Positions 27,323 to 36,837 are shown, counted from the first letter of the stretch. The stretch is 64,000 bases of DNA from Gordonia terrae (GCF_001698225.1 NZ_CP016594.1:5332001-5396000); one strand, 5' to 3'. The notes: generated from the letters alone by a model not told the origin. Numbers and translations are program-made.

Positions 27323-28342
27323 GTGCCGGTCCCCCAGACGATCCTGACCCGGAAGACGAAATCGGCGATCTTCCTCGTCTTCACCATCGACGACGGCGGT
27401 GAGGACGCGGTTCGCGATGCGCTGGAAGAGATCCCCGGACTGAACAACGCGGTGTCCTCGCGAGCGCCCGAGGCGGCGCTGGCCGGCATCGTGTCGATCG
27501 GGTCCGAAGCGTGGGACCGCCTGTTCGACGGCCCGCGGCCTCGCTCGTTGCGGCCGTTCGTCCCGTATGAGGGCGAGGTCCACACCGCCCCGGCGACGCC
27601 CGCCGACCTCCTTGTGCACATCAAGTCCGACGACATGGGCCTGTGCTACGAACTCGGCGCCAAGATCACCGAGACACTCGGAGACGCGGTCACCGTCGTC
27701 GACGAGGTGCACGGGTTCCGCTACTTCGACCTCCGCGACCTCATCGGGTTCGTCGACGGCACCGAGAACCCGACCGGGCAGGCCGCGATCGACGCGATCA
27801 CGGTCGGCGACGAGGACCCCGACTTCGAGGGCGGCAGCTACGTCGCCGTCCAGCGCTACGTCCACGACCTGTCGTCGTGGAACGACCTGAGCACCGAGGA
27901 TCAGGAAGCCGCGATCGGACGCACCAAGCTCGACAACGTCGAGATGTCCGACGAGGTGAAGCCCCCGAACTCGCACATCGCCCTGAACGTCGTCGAGGAC
28001 GAGAACGGGGAGGAGATCGACGTGGTCCGTGACAACATGCCGTACGGCGACGTCTCCGGCAGCACGGTGAACGGCAAAGGCGTCAACGGCACCTTCTACA
28101 TCGCCTACTCGGCGGCCCCGGATGTCACCGAGGAGATGCTGCGCAAGATGTTCATCGGCGACCCGCCCGGCACCTACGACCGCCTCCTCGACTTCACCAC
28201 GGCGGTCACCGGAGCACAGTTCTTCACCCCGACACTCGACTTCCTCGAAGACCTGCCGCCCGCACCCGACGCGGCACCCGCCACACCCCCGGCACCGACG
28301 ACCCGTTCCGACGGTTCGCTGGGCATCGGGTCTCTGCACTGA
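27323..28342 (+). CDS. Dye-decolourising peroxidase, encapsulin cargo
   Basis: The 339-residue heme peroxidase has the DyP motif GFVDGTENP, with the catalytic Asp, and a C-terminal-half His in NSHIALNVVEDE as proximal heme ligand. Its C-terminus, after a Pro/Ala-rich linker, is DGSLGIGSLH, the encapsulin-targeting peptide that docks cargo inside the shell. The encapsulin gene follows after 34 bp, so cargo and shell are made together. The GTG at 27323 is set by a -10 box 7 bp upstream. In mycobacteria this pair is linked to oxidative stress defence. Confidence 0.95.
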   Translation: MPVPQTILTRKTKSAIFLVFTIDDGGEDAVRDALEEIPGLNNAVSSRAPEAALAGIVSIGSEAWDRLFDGPRPRSLRPFVPYEGEVHTAPATPADLLVHIKSDDMGLCYELGAKITETLGDAVTVVDEVHGFRYFDLRDLIGFVDGTENPTGQAAIDAITVGDEDPDFEGGSYVAVQRYVHDLSSWNDLSTEDQEAAIGRTKLDNVEMSDEVKPPNSHIALNVVEDENGEEIDVVRDNMPYGDVSGSTVNGKGVNGTFYIAYSAAPDVTEEMLRKMFIGDPPGTYDRLLDFTTAVTGAQFFTPTLDFLEDLPPAPDAAPATPPAPTTRSDGSLGIGSLH

Positions 28343-28376
28343 CGTCACCTTCCGACCACCGCACCAGGAGGACACC

Positions 28377-29186
28377 ATGAACAACCTGCATCGCGAACTC
28401 GCGCCGATCTCCGACGCGGCGTGGGCGGAGATCGAGGAGGAGGCGACCCGCTCGTTCAAGCGCAACGTCGCGGGCCGGCGCCTCGTCGACGTGACCGGGC
28501 CGCTCGGTTCCGACACCGCGTCGGTGACCCTGGGACATCGCACCAAGATCGACTCACCCGCCCAGGGCATCACCGCCTTCCAGCGCCGCACCCAGTCGCT
28601 GGTCGAACTCAAGGTCCCGTTCACGGTGTCCCGGGAGGCCATCGACGACGTCGATCGCGGCGCCAAGGACTCCGACTGGGACCCGGTCGTGGAGGCCGCA
28701 CGCGAACTGGCACTCGCCGAGGACCGGGCCATCTTCGAGGGATACGCCGCGGCGTCGATCAGCGGCATCCGTGCCGAGGCCGCCGCCACCCCCATCCCGC
28801 TGCCCGCCGACGTCCGCGACTACCCGGAGGCGGTCAGCCAGGCGTTGAGCACACTTCGGTTGGCGTCCGTCGACGGCCCGTACGCGGTGGCCCTGTCGGC
28901 GGAGGTCTACACCCAGGTCAACGAGACGTCGAACCACGGCTACCCGATCCTCGAGCACATCCAGCGCCTGTTCACCGGCGACATCGTGTGGGCGCCGGCG
29001 ATCAGCGGCGCGTTCGTCATGAGCACCCGCGGCGGCGACTTCGAGCTGACCATCGGCCAGGACGTGTCGATCGGGTACGACTCGCACGACGCCGACGTGG
29101 TGAACCTGTACTTCCAGGAGTCGTTCACCTTCCTCACCCACACCGCGGAGGCGGCTGTCGCACTCACCGAACCGCCGACCGTCTGA
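28377..29186 (+). CDS. Encapsulin shell protein (linocin/CFP29 family)
   Basis: The 269-residue HK97-fold protein matches family-1 encapsulins throughout: MNNLHRELAPISDAAW start, the VDVTGPLGSDTASV block and the C-terminal YFQESFTFL. Length fits the T=1 shells of about 60 subunits. The ribosome site AGGAGGACACC precedes the ATG at 28377. It is downstream of its DyP cargo in one operon. The compartment sequesters the peroxidase. Confidence 0.97.
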   Translation: MNNLHRELAPISDAAWAEIEEEATRSFKRNVAGRRLVDVTGPLGSDTASVTLGHRTKIDSPAQGITAFQRRTQSLVELKVPFTVSREAIDDVDRGAKDSDWDPVVEAARELALAEDRAIFEGYAAASISGIRAEAAATPIPLPADVRDYPEAVSQALSTLRLASVDGPYAVALSAEVYTQVNETSNHGYPILEHIQRLFTGDIVWAPAISGAFVMSTRGGDFELTIGQDVSIGYDSHDADVVNLYFQESFTFLTHTAEAAVALTEPPTV

Positions 29187-29273
29187 GCGGCGGTCCGCCG
29201 TCCCCGCCGCCCCGGGTCCTGCCTGGCCGACACACTGCGGCGTCCGTTGCGAGCGGCAACTAGTCTGGCGCAG

Positions 29274-29324
29274 GTGATCGCGAAGAAATCCGGCCCGCCT
29301 GTGCTCCCGGCGGTCAGATGCTGA
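29274..29324 (+). CDS. Possible leaderless 16-residue leader ORF overlapping the ABC gene start
   Basis: TAGTCT (29261-29266) is followed after 7 bp by GTG, the spacing of leaderless genes in this window. The ORF reads MIAKKSGPPVLPAVRC and its stop codon (29322-29324) lies inside the start of the ABC exporter gene, whose ATG is at 29318 in another frame. The exporter has no strong ribosome site, so it may depend on re-initiation by ribosomes ending this ORF. A perfect GTTGC-GAGCG-GCAAC repeat (29246-29260) abuts the -10 box. Confidence 0.4.
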   Translation: MIAKKSGPPVLPAVRC

Positions 29325-31051
29325 CCCGGCTCATCCGCACGTACCTCGTGCGGTACCGCGTCAACGTCGTGCTCGTCATCGTCCTGCAGCTGCTCGCCAC
29401 CACCGCGATGCTGTACCTGCCGAGCCTGAACGCCGACATCATCGACAACGGCGTCACCCGCGGGGACACCGGCTACATCCTGCGGATCGGCGGATGGATG
29501 CTGCTGGTGAGCGTCGCGCAGATCATCGTCACGGTCACCGCCCAGTTCTTCGGCTCCCGCGCCGCGCTGGGGGTCGGACGCGACATCCGCGGCGATCTGC
29601 TGCACCGGGTGAACTCCTTCTCCGCGCGCGAGGTCGGCACCTTCGGCGCGCCGTCGCTGATCACCCGCACCACCAACGATGTCCAGCAGGTGCAGATGCT
29701 CATCGTCATGAGCAGCGCCATCCTCGTGATGGCCCCGATCATGTGCATCGGCGGCATCATCATGGGTGTCCGCGAGGCACCCGCACTGTCGTGGGTCATC
29801 GCCATCGCAGTGCCTGTCCTCGGAGTCTCGATGGGGGCCATCATCGCGAAGATGATCCCCGGTTTCCGGGCCATGCAGGAACGCATCGACAACGTCAACC
29901 GCGTTCTGCGCGAGCAGATCACCGGCATCCGGGTCGTGCGGGCGTTCGTGCGGGAGGACTACGAACGCAAGCGGTTCGCGGTTGCCAACGACGATCTCGC
30001 CGACGCGACCCTGCACGTCGGCCGGCTGATGGCCCTGATGTTCCCGGTTGTCATGGTGATCACCAACGTCACCATCGTCGCCGTCATCTGGTTCGGCGGT
30101 CACGCGGTCTCCGACGGCTCGCTCGAGATCGGCGCGCTCACCGCGGTGATGAGCTACGTCATGCAGATCCTGATGTCGGTGATGATGGCGTCGTTCCTGG
30201 CGATGATGGCGCCGCGCGCCGCGGTCTGCGCCGAGCGCATCTCCGAGGTCCTGGCCACCGACACCTCGGTCCATCCGCCGAGTGAGCCGATCGGCTTCGC
30301 CACCCATCCCGGCACCGTGGAGTTCGACGCCGCCGAGTTCCGGTACCCGGGCGCCGACGACCCGGTGTTGAGCGACATCGATTTTCGCGTCGAGCCGGGC
30401 ACGACGACCGCGATCGTCGGGTCGACCGGCTCGGGCAAGACGACGCTCATCGGGCTGGTCCCGCGACTCATCGACACCACGGCCGGCGCGGTCCGGGTCG
30501 GCGGCACCGACGTGAAGCGGCTCGACCCCGACGAACTGCGATCGGTCGTCGGGCTGGTCCCCCAGCGGCCGTACCTGTTCTCCGGAACCGTCCGCTCGAA
30601 CCTGCTGCACGGCAAGGCCGACGCCACCGACGACGAGATCTGGGAGGCGCTGCGCATCGCGCAGGCCGAGGATTTCGTGTCGGCGATGCCCGACGGTCTC
30701 GACACCAAGGTGTCCCAGGGCGGCACGACCGTCTCCGGCGGGCAGCGCCAGCGCCTGGCCATCGCGCGGGCCCTCATCCGGCGGCCGGCCATCTATCTCT
30801 TCGACGACTCGTTCTCCGCCCTCGACCTCACCACGGATGCGCGCCTGCGCGCCGCCTTGCGTCCCGCCACCCGCGACGCGGCGGTGATCGTGGTGGCCCA
30901 ACGCATCTCGACCATCGTCGACGCCGAACAGATCGTCGTCCTCGACCGCGGCCGGATCGTCGGTCTCGGCACACACGACGAACTGCGTCAGTCGTGCCCG
31001 ACCTATGCCGAGATCGTCGAATCGCAGATGGCGATGGAGGAGCGCGCATGA
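29318..31051 (+). CDS. ABC exporter subunit (membrane and ATPase domains fused), degenerate-site partner
   Basis: The 577-residue half-transporter has six membrane helices, Walker A GSTGSGKTT, signature VSGGQRQRLAIARA and Walker B YLFDDSFSALD. The residue after the Walker B Asp is Asp instead of the catalytic Glu. That is typical of the non-hydrolysing site in heterodimeric bacterial multidrug exporters. It overlaps the next ABC gene by 4 bp (ATGA at 31048-31051), so the two subunits are coupled and pair in the membrane. The exported substrate is unknown: drug or lipid. Confidence 0.92.
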   Translation: MLTRLIRTYLVRYRVNVVLVIVLQLLATTAMLYLPSLNADIIDNGVTRGDTGYILRIGGWMLLVSVAQIIVTVTAQFFGSRAALGVGRDIRGDLLHRVNSFSAREVGTFGAPSLITRTTNDVQQVQMLIVMSSAILVMAPIMCIGGIIMGVREAPALSWVIAIAVPVLGVSMGAIIAKMIPGFRAMQERIDNVNRVLREQITGIRVVRAFVREDYERKRFAVANDDLADATLHVGRLMALMFPVVMVITNVTIVAVIWFGGHAVSDGSLEIGALTAVMSYVMQILMSVMMASFLAMMAPRAAVCAERISEVLATDTSVHPPSEPIGFATHPGTVEFDAAEFRYPGADDPVLSDIDFRVEPGTTTAIVGSTGSGKTTLIGLVPRLIDTTAGAVRVGGTDVKRLDPDELRSVVGLVPQRPYLFSGTVRSNLLHGKADATDDEIWEALRIAQAEDFVSAMPDGLDTKVSQGGTTVSGGQRQRLAIARALIRRPAIYLFDDSFSALDLTTDARLRAALRPATRDAAVIVVAQRISTIVDAEQIVVLDRGRIVGLGTHDELRQSCPTYAEIVESQMAMEERA

Positions 31052-32967
31052 CCCGGCCCGGTGGTCCGCCGATGGCGGCCGGACCCGAATCCAAACCCCG
31101 GTCGTTCTGGCCCTCGATCAAACGCGTTGTCGCACAACTGGCCTCCTATCGCCTGTTGATGACGATCACGCTCGTGTCGCTGGTGGGTTCGGTCGTGCTC
31201 ATCGCGATCGCGCCCCGCGTGCTGGGGTATGCCACCGACCTCGTCTTCGACGGCGTCATCGGCCGCACCCTGCCCGACGGTCTCACCAAGGAACAAGCCG
31301 TCGCCGGTCTCCGGGAGAGCGGCGACGACACCTTCGCCGACATGGTGTCGTCCATGAACGTGACACCCGGCGTCGGAGTGGATTTCGGCGCTGTCGGGCG
31401 CGTGCTGCTCATCACCCTGGCGCTCTACGTCGTCTCGTCACTGCTCGCGTGGCTGGCCGCCTATCTGCTGAACATCGTCGTCGTCGGCACCATCCGCCGA
31501 CTCCGCGACGACGTCGAGGCCAAGGTGCATCGCCTACCGCTGCGCTATTACGACACGATGCCGCGCGGCGAGCTGTTGAGCCGGGTCACCAACGATCTCG
31601 ACAACCTGTCGCAGAGCATGCAGCAGACCATCTCCCAGTTCGCGAACTCGGTCCTGACGGTGATCGCGCTGCTGGTCATGATGATCTGGATCTCGCCGCT
31701 GCTGGCGCTCATCGCGGTGGCCACGGTGCCGTTGGCGATCATCGCGACCGGGATCATCGCCAAACGGTCGAAACCGCATTTCTCGGCGCAGTGGTCCTCG
31801 ACCGGTGCTCTCAACGCTCAGGTCGAGGAGGCCTTCACCGGTCACGAGCTGGTCACCGCCTTCGGCCGGCAGCGCGAGATCGAGGCGACCTTCGACGAAC
31901 GCAACCAGAAGCTGTACGAGTCGAGTTGGCGTGCGCAGTTCATCTCCGGCGTCATCATGCCGACGATCATGTTCCTGGGAAACCTGAACTACGTCGCGGT
32001 CGCGGTCGTCGGTGGACTACGCGTGGCGTCGGGTTCCCTGAGTCTCGGTGAGGTGCAGGCGTTCATCCAGTACTCGCGCCAGTTCACCCAACCGCTGACG
32101 CAGATCGGTTCGATGATCAACCTCATGCAGAGCGGTGTCGCCTCTGCCGAGCGGATCTTCGACATCCTCGATGCCGACGAGCAATCGCCCGACGCCGCGA
32201 AGCCGAAGACGCCCGCCGACGACAAGGGGCTCATCGAGTTCGACGACGTCTCCTTCCGGTACGTCGAGGACAAGCCACTCATCGAGAACCTCAGCCTGGT
32301 GGCCCGGCCGGGCCACATGGTCGCGATCGTCGGTCCGACCGGTGCGGGCAAGACCACCCTGGTCAACCTGATCATGCGGTTCTACGACGTCGACTCCGGG
32401 GTCATCCGGGTCGATGGTGTCGACTCGACCGAGATGACACGGGACGACCTGCGCGAACGCACCGGCATGGTGCTGCAGGACTCGTGGCTTTTCGGCGGCA
32501 CCATCTACGACAACATCGCCTACGGCGACCCCACCGCCTCTCGCGACGAAGTGATGGACGCGGCCCGGATGAGTCACGTGCACCACTTCGTGCGGACCCT
32601 CCCCGATGGTTACGACACGGTTCTCGACGACGAGGGTGGCGGGGTGAGCGCCGGTGAGCGGCAGCTCATCACGATCGCACGGGCGTTCCTCGCCCGCCCC
32701 ACGATCCTGATCCTCGACGAGGCGACGAGCTCGGTCGACACCCGCACCGAGCTGCTCATCCAGAAGGCGATGGCGAACCTGCGGTCGGACCGCACGAGTT
32801 TCGTCATCGCCCACCGGTTGTCGACGGTGCGCGACGCCGACGTCATCGTCGTCATGGAGGACGGGCACATCGTCGAGCAGGGCAGCCACGACGAACTGCT
32901 CGCCGCCCGCGGCGCGTACTGCCGGCTCTACGAGAGCCAGTTCACCGGCGCGATCGAGGCCAGCTGA
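31048..32967 (+). CDS. ABC exporter subunit (membrane and ATPase domains fused), catalytic partner
   Basis: The 639-residue half-transporter has a longer N-terminal extracytoplasmic loop than its partner, then Walker A GPTGAGKTT, signature VSAGERQLITIARA and Walker B LILDEATSSVD with the catalytic Glu. It completes the heterodimer with the preceding subunit. The start at 31048 is fixed by the ATGA overlap and GGAGGAGCGC upstream. A cluster of palindromic repeats follows the stop and separates it from the convergent YdeI-like gene. Confidence 0.92.
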   Translation: MTRPGGPPMAAGPESKPRSFWPSIKRVVAQLASYRLLMTITLVSLVGSVVLIAIAPRVLGYATDLVFDGVIGRTLPDGLTKEQAVAGLRESGDDTFADMVSSMNVTPGVGVDFGAVGRVLLITLALYVVSSLLAWLAAYLLNIVVVGTIRRLRDDVEAKVHRLPLRYYDTMPRGELLSRVTNDLDNLSQSMQQTISQFANSVLTVIALLVMMIWISPLLALIAVATVPLAIIATGIIAKRSKPHFSAQWSSTGALNAQVEEAFTGHELVTAFGRQREIEATFDERNQKLYESSWRAQFISGVIMPTIMFLGNLNYVAVAVVGGLRVASGSLSLGEVQAFIQYSRQFTQPLTQIGSMINLMQSGVASAERIFDILDADEQSPDAAKPKTPADDKGLIEFDDVSFRYVEDKPLIENLSLVARPGHMVAIVGPTGAGKTTLVNLIMRFYDVDSGVIRVDGVDSTEMTRDDLRERTGMVLQDSWLFGGTIYDNIAYGDPTASRDEVMDAARMSHVHHFVRTLPDGYDTVLDDEGGGVSAGERQLITIARAFLARPTILILDEATSSVDTRTELLIQKAMANLRSDRTSFVIAHRLSTVRDADVIVVMEDGHIVEQGSHDELLAARGAYCRLYESQFTGAIEAS

Positions 32968-32990
32968 GCGACGACCCCATCTCACCAGGA

Positions 32991-33267
32991 CCCTTCGTGA
33001 CGCTCGCAAGCTCGCTCCTCAGGGAGCACAAGAAGCGCGTCCCACCACCGCTCCCGAAAGAACCCGCAAAACCCCTGCTCCCTGAGGTGCGAGGAGCGTA
33101 AGCGACGAGCCACGAAGGGCCTGGTGAGACACCTTGCCAGCCCCTTCGTGGCTCGCTTCGCTCGCACCTCAGGGAGCAGAAATAGCGGCCGGAGCTTGCG
33201 GAGGGCGCGATCAACCCCCGCTCCCTGAGGAGCGCCCGGAGCTTGCGGAGGGCGCGTCACGAAGGGC
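32991..33267. repeat. Cluster of four palindromic intergenic repeat units
   Basis: Units at 32991-33028, 33075-33119, 33141-33179 and 33219-33267 share the ends CTCCCTGAGG and ACGAAGGG and alternate in orientation. The interiors differ: GTGCGAGGAGCG, AGCGCCCGGAGCTTGCGGAG, or GAGCTTGCGAGCG. They fill the space between the convergent ABC and YdeI-like genes. The last unit supplies the stop codon of the YdeI-like gene (its CCTTCGTGA end). Hairpins formed by paired units may end transcription from both sides. Confidence 0.85.
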
Positions 33268-33829
33268 GTTCGTTACGTCCCGCCCGCTCGACGATGGTGG
33301 CGATGCGTTTCGTCTTGGTCTCGGGTCGTTTCGCGAGAGCCAGCTGCGACAGCCCGAACTTCCGCACGCTCGGCGGGAAGGCGTCCCAGTTGGCGCGCGC
33401 AACCGGGTTGGCGTCGAGTGCAGCCGCGAGCTCCGGGGACTCGATCAGCGCTTCGGCGTCGTCGAACATCGTCCAGAGGCCGCGGGCCTGGGCGTCCTCG
33501 ATCACGGCTTGCCCCGCGGGCTGAATCCGACCGGCGGCCGCGAGGTCGGCGACACGTGCCTTGTTCGACGCCGACCATCCGCTGTTGCGTCCGCGCCGGG
33601 TGAACCACATGCCGCGGCGGCGGTCGTCGATGACGCGGGTGTGGCCGTCGATCCAGCCCCAGCACAGCGCCTCGCGAACGCACTCGTCGTAGTCGATCGG
33701 TTCCCGGCCCGATCCCTTGCGCCAGAACACCAGCCACACGCCGCCGGATGAGTCGTGGTTGTCCTGCAACCACTCTCGCCATGCCTCGATCGTGTCCACG
33801 GCGAGCTTCGGCGCATCGGGGTCGGCCAT
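33257..33829 (-). CDS. YdeI/OmpD-associated family protein
   Basis: The 190-residue protein has the family blocks EWLQDNHDSSGGVWLVFWRK, CWGWIDGHTRVIDDRRRGMWFTRR (split here by position) and the C-terminal NWDAFPPSVRK helix with a KTKRI motif. The biochemical role of this widespread family is unknown; E. coli YdeI is linked to antimicrobial peptide resistance. TAGGGT on the minus strand (33836-33841) lies 6 bp before the ATG, giving a leaderless mRNA. Its last codons and stop overlap an intergenic repeat unit. Confidence 0.85.
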   Translation of the reverse strand: MADPDAPKLAVDTIEAWREWLQDNHDSSGGVWLVFWRKGSGREPIDYDECVREALCWGWIDGHTRVIDDRRRGMWFTRRGRNSGWSASNKARVADLAAAGRIQPAGQAVIEDAQARGLWTMFDDAEALIESPELAAALDANPVARANWDAFPPSVRKFGLSQLALAKRPETKTKRIATIVERAGRNERPS

Positions 33830-33874
33830 GCGTTCACCCTAATCAGCCGGGCCTCGTCTCGGTACAGTTGAGCC

Positions 33875-34567
33875 GTGAACGAGATCGTCAGCTTCGCGAC
33901 GGACAACTGGTGGCTGATCTTCCCCATCGGCGCTGTCGTCGGCGGGTGGGCGGGGTCGATCGGCAAGTACAACGAGAAGCGGCGCAAGGACAAGATCGAG
34001 CTCGCCCGGATCAAGGCGAACGCGCAGACCGAACAGCTCAAACTCACGACGACGTCAGCCGACCAGCTGCGCCGGACCCTCCGCCAGCACGACTCGCTGA
34101 ACGAGAAGTGGTTCGGTTACGAGCTCGATCTCGCGACGCTCATCGAGTACCCGATGATGACCGACATGCGTGAACCGCTGACCCTCGCGTTCCACCGCGC
34201 CCGGGTCCGCGCCGACGATCTGCGACCCGAGCCGGGCGCCCAGGCGCCGCTGCCCGATTCGATGTCCCCGGCAGACTTCGCCGAGTACCGCGACGCCGTG
34301 GGCGAATACGCCGCGGCATTCGACGCAGCCGAACGAGAGTCCCGGCGGCGCAGGCAAACCGACTTCTCACCGGTCGAACGCGAAGCCCTGGACCGGGCGC
34401 GCAAGCTGATCGGCGTGGCCGCCGACTCCGCGGCCACACCCGCAGAGCGGCAGGCGGCCTACAAGAAGGCCCGGGCCGAGCTCGAGGGCATCATCGACGT
34501 TCCGCAGGTGGCCGCGGCGCAGCTCGAACGGCAGATCGCCGGCGCCCTCGAGCGGGGCTCGGAGTGA
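33875..34567 (+). CDS. Membrane-anchored hypothetical protein
   Basis: The 230-residue product has one N-terminal hydrophobic segment (residues about 12-28, WWLIFPIGAVVGGWAG) and then long charged helices rich in Lys, Arg, Glu and Ala, probably coiled coil and cytoplasmic. No family is recognised. The GTG at 33875 lies 6 bp after TACAGT (33863-33868), a leaderless arrangement. The frame ends exactly where the convergent SDR gene ends. Confidence 0.7.
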   Translation: MNEIVSFATDNWWLIFPIGAVVGGWAGSIGKYNEKRRKDKIELARIKANAQTEQLKLTTTSADQLRRTLRQHDSLNEKWFGYELDLATLIEYPMMTDMREPLTLAFHRARVRADDLRPEPGAQAPLPDSMSPADFAEYRDAVGEYAAAFDAAERESRRRRQTDFSPVEREALDRARKLIGVAADSAATPAERQAAYKKARAELEGIIDVPQVAAAQLERQIAGALERGSE

Positions 34568-35359
34568 TCAGAGGTCCGGGATCGGCAGGTCCAGGTTCGG
34601 CGAGATGATCCCGCCGTCGACCTCGAGGATCTTGCCGGTGACGTACGCGCCGGCCGGGGACGCCAGGTAGAGGGCGGCCGCGGCGATGTCCTCCGGATCG
34701 CCGAGTCGGTGCAGCGGAGTCGATGTCTCGACTGCGGTACGCATTCCGTCGTCGCCCGCGACGATCTCCAGCGCCGATGTCAGGATGGCGCCCGGTGCGA
34801 TGCCGTTGACCCGGATCTTCGGATTCAGATCCATCGCCGCGATGCGCGTGTAATGCGCGAGAGCAGCTTTCGCGGTGCCGTAGGCGGCGTAGGCACGTCC
34901 GGGCAGGCGGCCCACCGCCGACGTGATGTTGATGATCGAACCCCGGCCGCTGGTCGCGAGGATCTGCTTGGAACCGGCGACGACCAATGCGTGCGCGTTA
35001 CCGACATTGAAGTCGAAGGCATCTCGCAGGTGCTTGGGGCTGGTGTCGAACAGAGGCCGGGGCATCGCCCCGCCGACGTTGTTCACCACGGTGTCGAGCC
35101 GCCCGAACTCGTCGACCGCGGTCTGCGCGAGCGCCGCCGCCGCATCGGGGTCGCCGAGGTCCACGGCGACGGTGCGCGCGCGTCGGCCCGCCGCGCGGAC
35201 CCGTTCGGCGACCTGCTCGAGGTCGGACTCACTGCGGGCCGCGATCACCACGTCGCCGCCGGCCTCGGCGAAGGCGACCGCGATCGCCGCCCCGAGCCCC
35301 CGGCTCGCGCCGGTCACGATGGCCACCTGGTCGTCTATCCGGAATCTGTCGAGAATCAC
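34568..35359 (-). CDS. Short-chain dehydrogenase/reductase, probable KstR target
   Basis: The 263-residue classical SDR has TGASRGLG (residues 16-23), NNVGG in place of NNAGG, and catalytic Ser147, Tyr160 and Lys164. The C-terminus [11 protein letters not shown] is standard. It recalls the steroid-catabolic SDR Rv3559c (IpdF) of M. tuberculosis, whose N-terminus is also MILD.F; this is recalled, not computed. A KstR-like box lies 32 bp upstream of the GTG start (35359), supporting a role in sterol side-chain or ring degradation. It follows the hydroxyacid dehydrogenase gene on the same strand. Confidence 0.85.
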   Translation of the reverse strand: MILDRFRIDDQVAIVTGASRGLGAAIAVAFAEAGGDVVIAARSESDLEQVAERVRAAGRRARTVAVDLGDPDAAAALAQTAVDEFGRLDTVVNNVGGAMPRPLFDTSPKHLRDAFDFNVGNAHALVVAGSKQILATSGRGSIINITSAVGRLPGRAYAAYGTAKAALAHYTRIAAMDLNPKIRVNGIAPGAILTSALEIVAGDDGMRTAVETSTPLHRLGDPEDIAAAALYLASPAGAYVTGKILEVDGGIISPNLDLPIPDL

Positions 35360-35390
35360 CCGTCGACCATGCCACGCCGGAACCGAAAAC

Positions 35391-35404
35391 GAGAACGTGT
35401 TCTA
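35391..35404. promoter_or_regulatory. KstR-like operator (one mismatch)
   Basis: GAGAACGTGTTCTA matches TNNAACNNGTTNNA at seven of eight fixed positions; the first T is G. AGAAC-GT-GTTCT forms a palindrome. It lies upstream of the SDR gene, and its sequence is close to the better box at 2899-2912. Confidence 0.5.
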
Positions 35405-35434
35405 GAAATCGGCCGGAAACAGCAGGTAGTTATC

Positions 35435-36346
35435 TCAGTAGTCGCGGCCGGCGGACACCACGGAGAGCAGTTCCTCGCCCGCGGCGAACCTGCGGAGGTT
35501 CTCGGCGACCCACGGTGCGAGCTCGCGCGTCAGTCCCGACGCCGGGTTGGCGACATGCGGGGTGATGATCACGTTCGGCAGGGACCAGAGCGGATGGTCG
35601 TCGGCGGGCGGTTCCGGATCGGTCACGTCGAGGGCCGCGCCCGCGATCTGGCCGTCGGCCAGCGCCCGGTACAGAGCTTCCTCGTCGACGAGCGGGCCGC
35701 GCGCGATGTTGACCACCCACGCATGGTCGGGCAGCGCCGCGAGGCTCTCGGCGTTGATCATGTGCCGGGTCTCGGGCGTCGCCGGCGCCGCCAGCACCAC
35801 GTGGTCGATGGTTCCCCACAGCTCGTCCAACTCGTCGGACCGTCGGATCTCGTGCGCACCGGGCACATCGCGGCCCGATCGGTTCACCGCGACGACGCGG
35901 GCACCGCACGCCCGGAGACGTGGGGCGAGGGAGGCACCGATCCCGCCGGCACCGACGATGGCGACGGTGGCGCCGTGCAGCGACCGGACCGCGGTGTCGA
36001 TCCGTTCCTTGTCCCAGTGCCGGAGGACGGCGGTGTTGATCTGCCGGAGTCCTGCGAGGAGCAGCGCCAGCGCGTGCTCGGCGACGTTCTCGGCATAGAA
36101 GCCCGACGCGTTGGTCCAGAGCCGGCGGTCGTCGAGGATGTCGGCGGCCACGAAATCCTCGATGCCCGCGGTCTTGAGGGCCACCCATTCGACGGTGTCG
36201 GGCAGTTGCGGGAAGTCCGCGGGCGGCCCGATCCACACCAGCACCCGGGCGTCGTCGAGGCCGACGATCTGTCCGCCCGCGCCCTCGATCGCCGCGACCA
36301 GGTGCTCGTCGCGGACGGGTTCGAGGGCGACGGCCACCGGGGTCAT
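35435..36346 (-). CDS. D-isomer-specific 2-hydroxyacid dehydrogenase
   Basis: The 303-residue protein has the NAD-binding GAGGIG motif, the catalytic Arg in [11 protein letters not shown], Glu in [12 protein letters not shown] and His in ITPHVANP. It reduces a 2-oxoacid or oxidises a D-2-hydroxyacid with NAD(P); the substrate is unknown. It is shorter than the usual ~320-330. Its ATG (36344-36346) overlaps the rnhA stop by 4 bp, so translation is coupled to rnhA. The longer open frame upstream is antisense-like rnhA sequence and not part of it. Confidence 0.88.
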   Translation of the reverse strand: MTPVAVALEPVRDEHLVAAIEGAGGQIVGLDDARVLVWIGPPADFPQLPDTVEWVALKTAGIEDFVAADILDDRRLWTNASGFYAENVAEHALALLLAGLRQINTAVLRHWDKERIDTAVRSLHGATVAIVGAGGIGASLAPRLRACGARVVAVNRSGRDVPGAHEIRRSDELDELWGTIDHVVLAAPATPETRHMINAESLAALPDHAWVVNIARGPLVDEEALYRALADGQIAGAALDVTDPEPPADDHPLWSLPNVIITPHVANPASGLTRELAPWVAENLRRFAAGEELLSVVSAGRDY

Positions 36347-36837
36347 CGGGAGACCGATCGGGCCGCGGTGGTCGCCAGTTCGTCGGCGATCTCGTTGAAG
36401 TGGTCGCCGGCGTGCCCCTTCACCCAGCGCCACTCCACCTGATGCCGTTTCTCCTCCTCGACCAGACGACGCCACAGATCCGCGTTCTTGACCGGCTTGC
36501 GATCCTTCGTCTTCCATCCGTTGGCCTGCCAGCCGTTGACCCACTTCATGATCCCGTTGCGGACGTAGGTCGAGTCGGTGTAAATGATGACGGTCGACGG
36601 CCTGGTCAGCGCCGCGAGACCCTCGATGGCGGCGGTGAGTTCCATCTTGTTGTTCGTCGTGTCGGGTTCCGACCCGGAGATCCGCTTCTCGGTGCCCTTG
36701 TATCGGAGCACCGCGCCCCATCCGCCCGGGCCCGGGTTCCCCAGGCAGGCACCGTCGGTCGAGATCTCGACGACGGCCGAGCCCGCTTCCGGGTCTGCGG
36801 AGGAGTCGTCGGTTGTCGGGTTCGCGGAATCTGTCAC
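36343..36837 (-). CDS. rnhA: Ribonuclease HI
   Basis: The 164-residue enzyme degrades RNA in RNA-DNA hybrids. The catalytic set Asp28 (STDGAC), Glu66 (NKMELTA), Asp88 (YTDSTYV), His142 and Asp152 (NEIADEL) is complete. The N-terminal 22 residues are an acidic, disordered extension. The GTG at 36837 lies 7 bp after TAGGCT (minus strand, 36845-36850), implying a leaderless transcript. It is divergent from tam and coupled to the downstream hydroxyacid dehydrogenase. Confidence 0.95.
   Translation of the reverse strand: MTDSANPTTDDSSADPEAGSAVVEISTDGACLGNPGPGGWGAVLRYKGTEKRISGSEPDTTNNKMELTAAIEGLAALTRPSTVIIYTDSTYVRNGIMKWVNGWQANGWKTKDRKPVKNADLWRRLVEEEKRHQVEWRWVKGHAGDHFNEIADELATTAARSVSR

Noticed and set aside
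25255..27636. 793-residue minus-strand frame opposite the FAD dehydrogenase
   Set aside because: Antisense shadow with random composition; the plus-strand gene has clear domains and a start signal.
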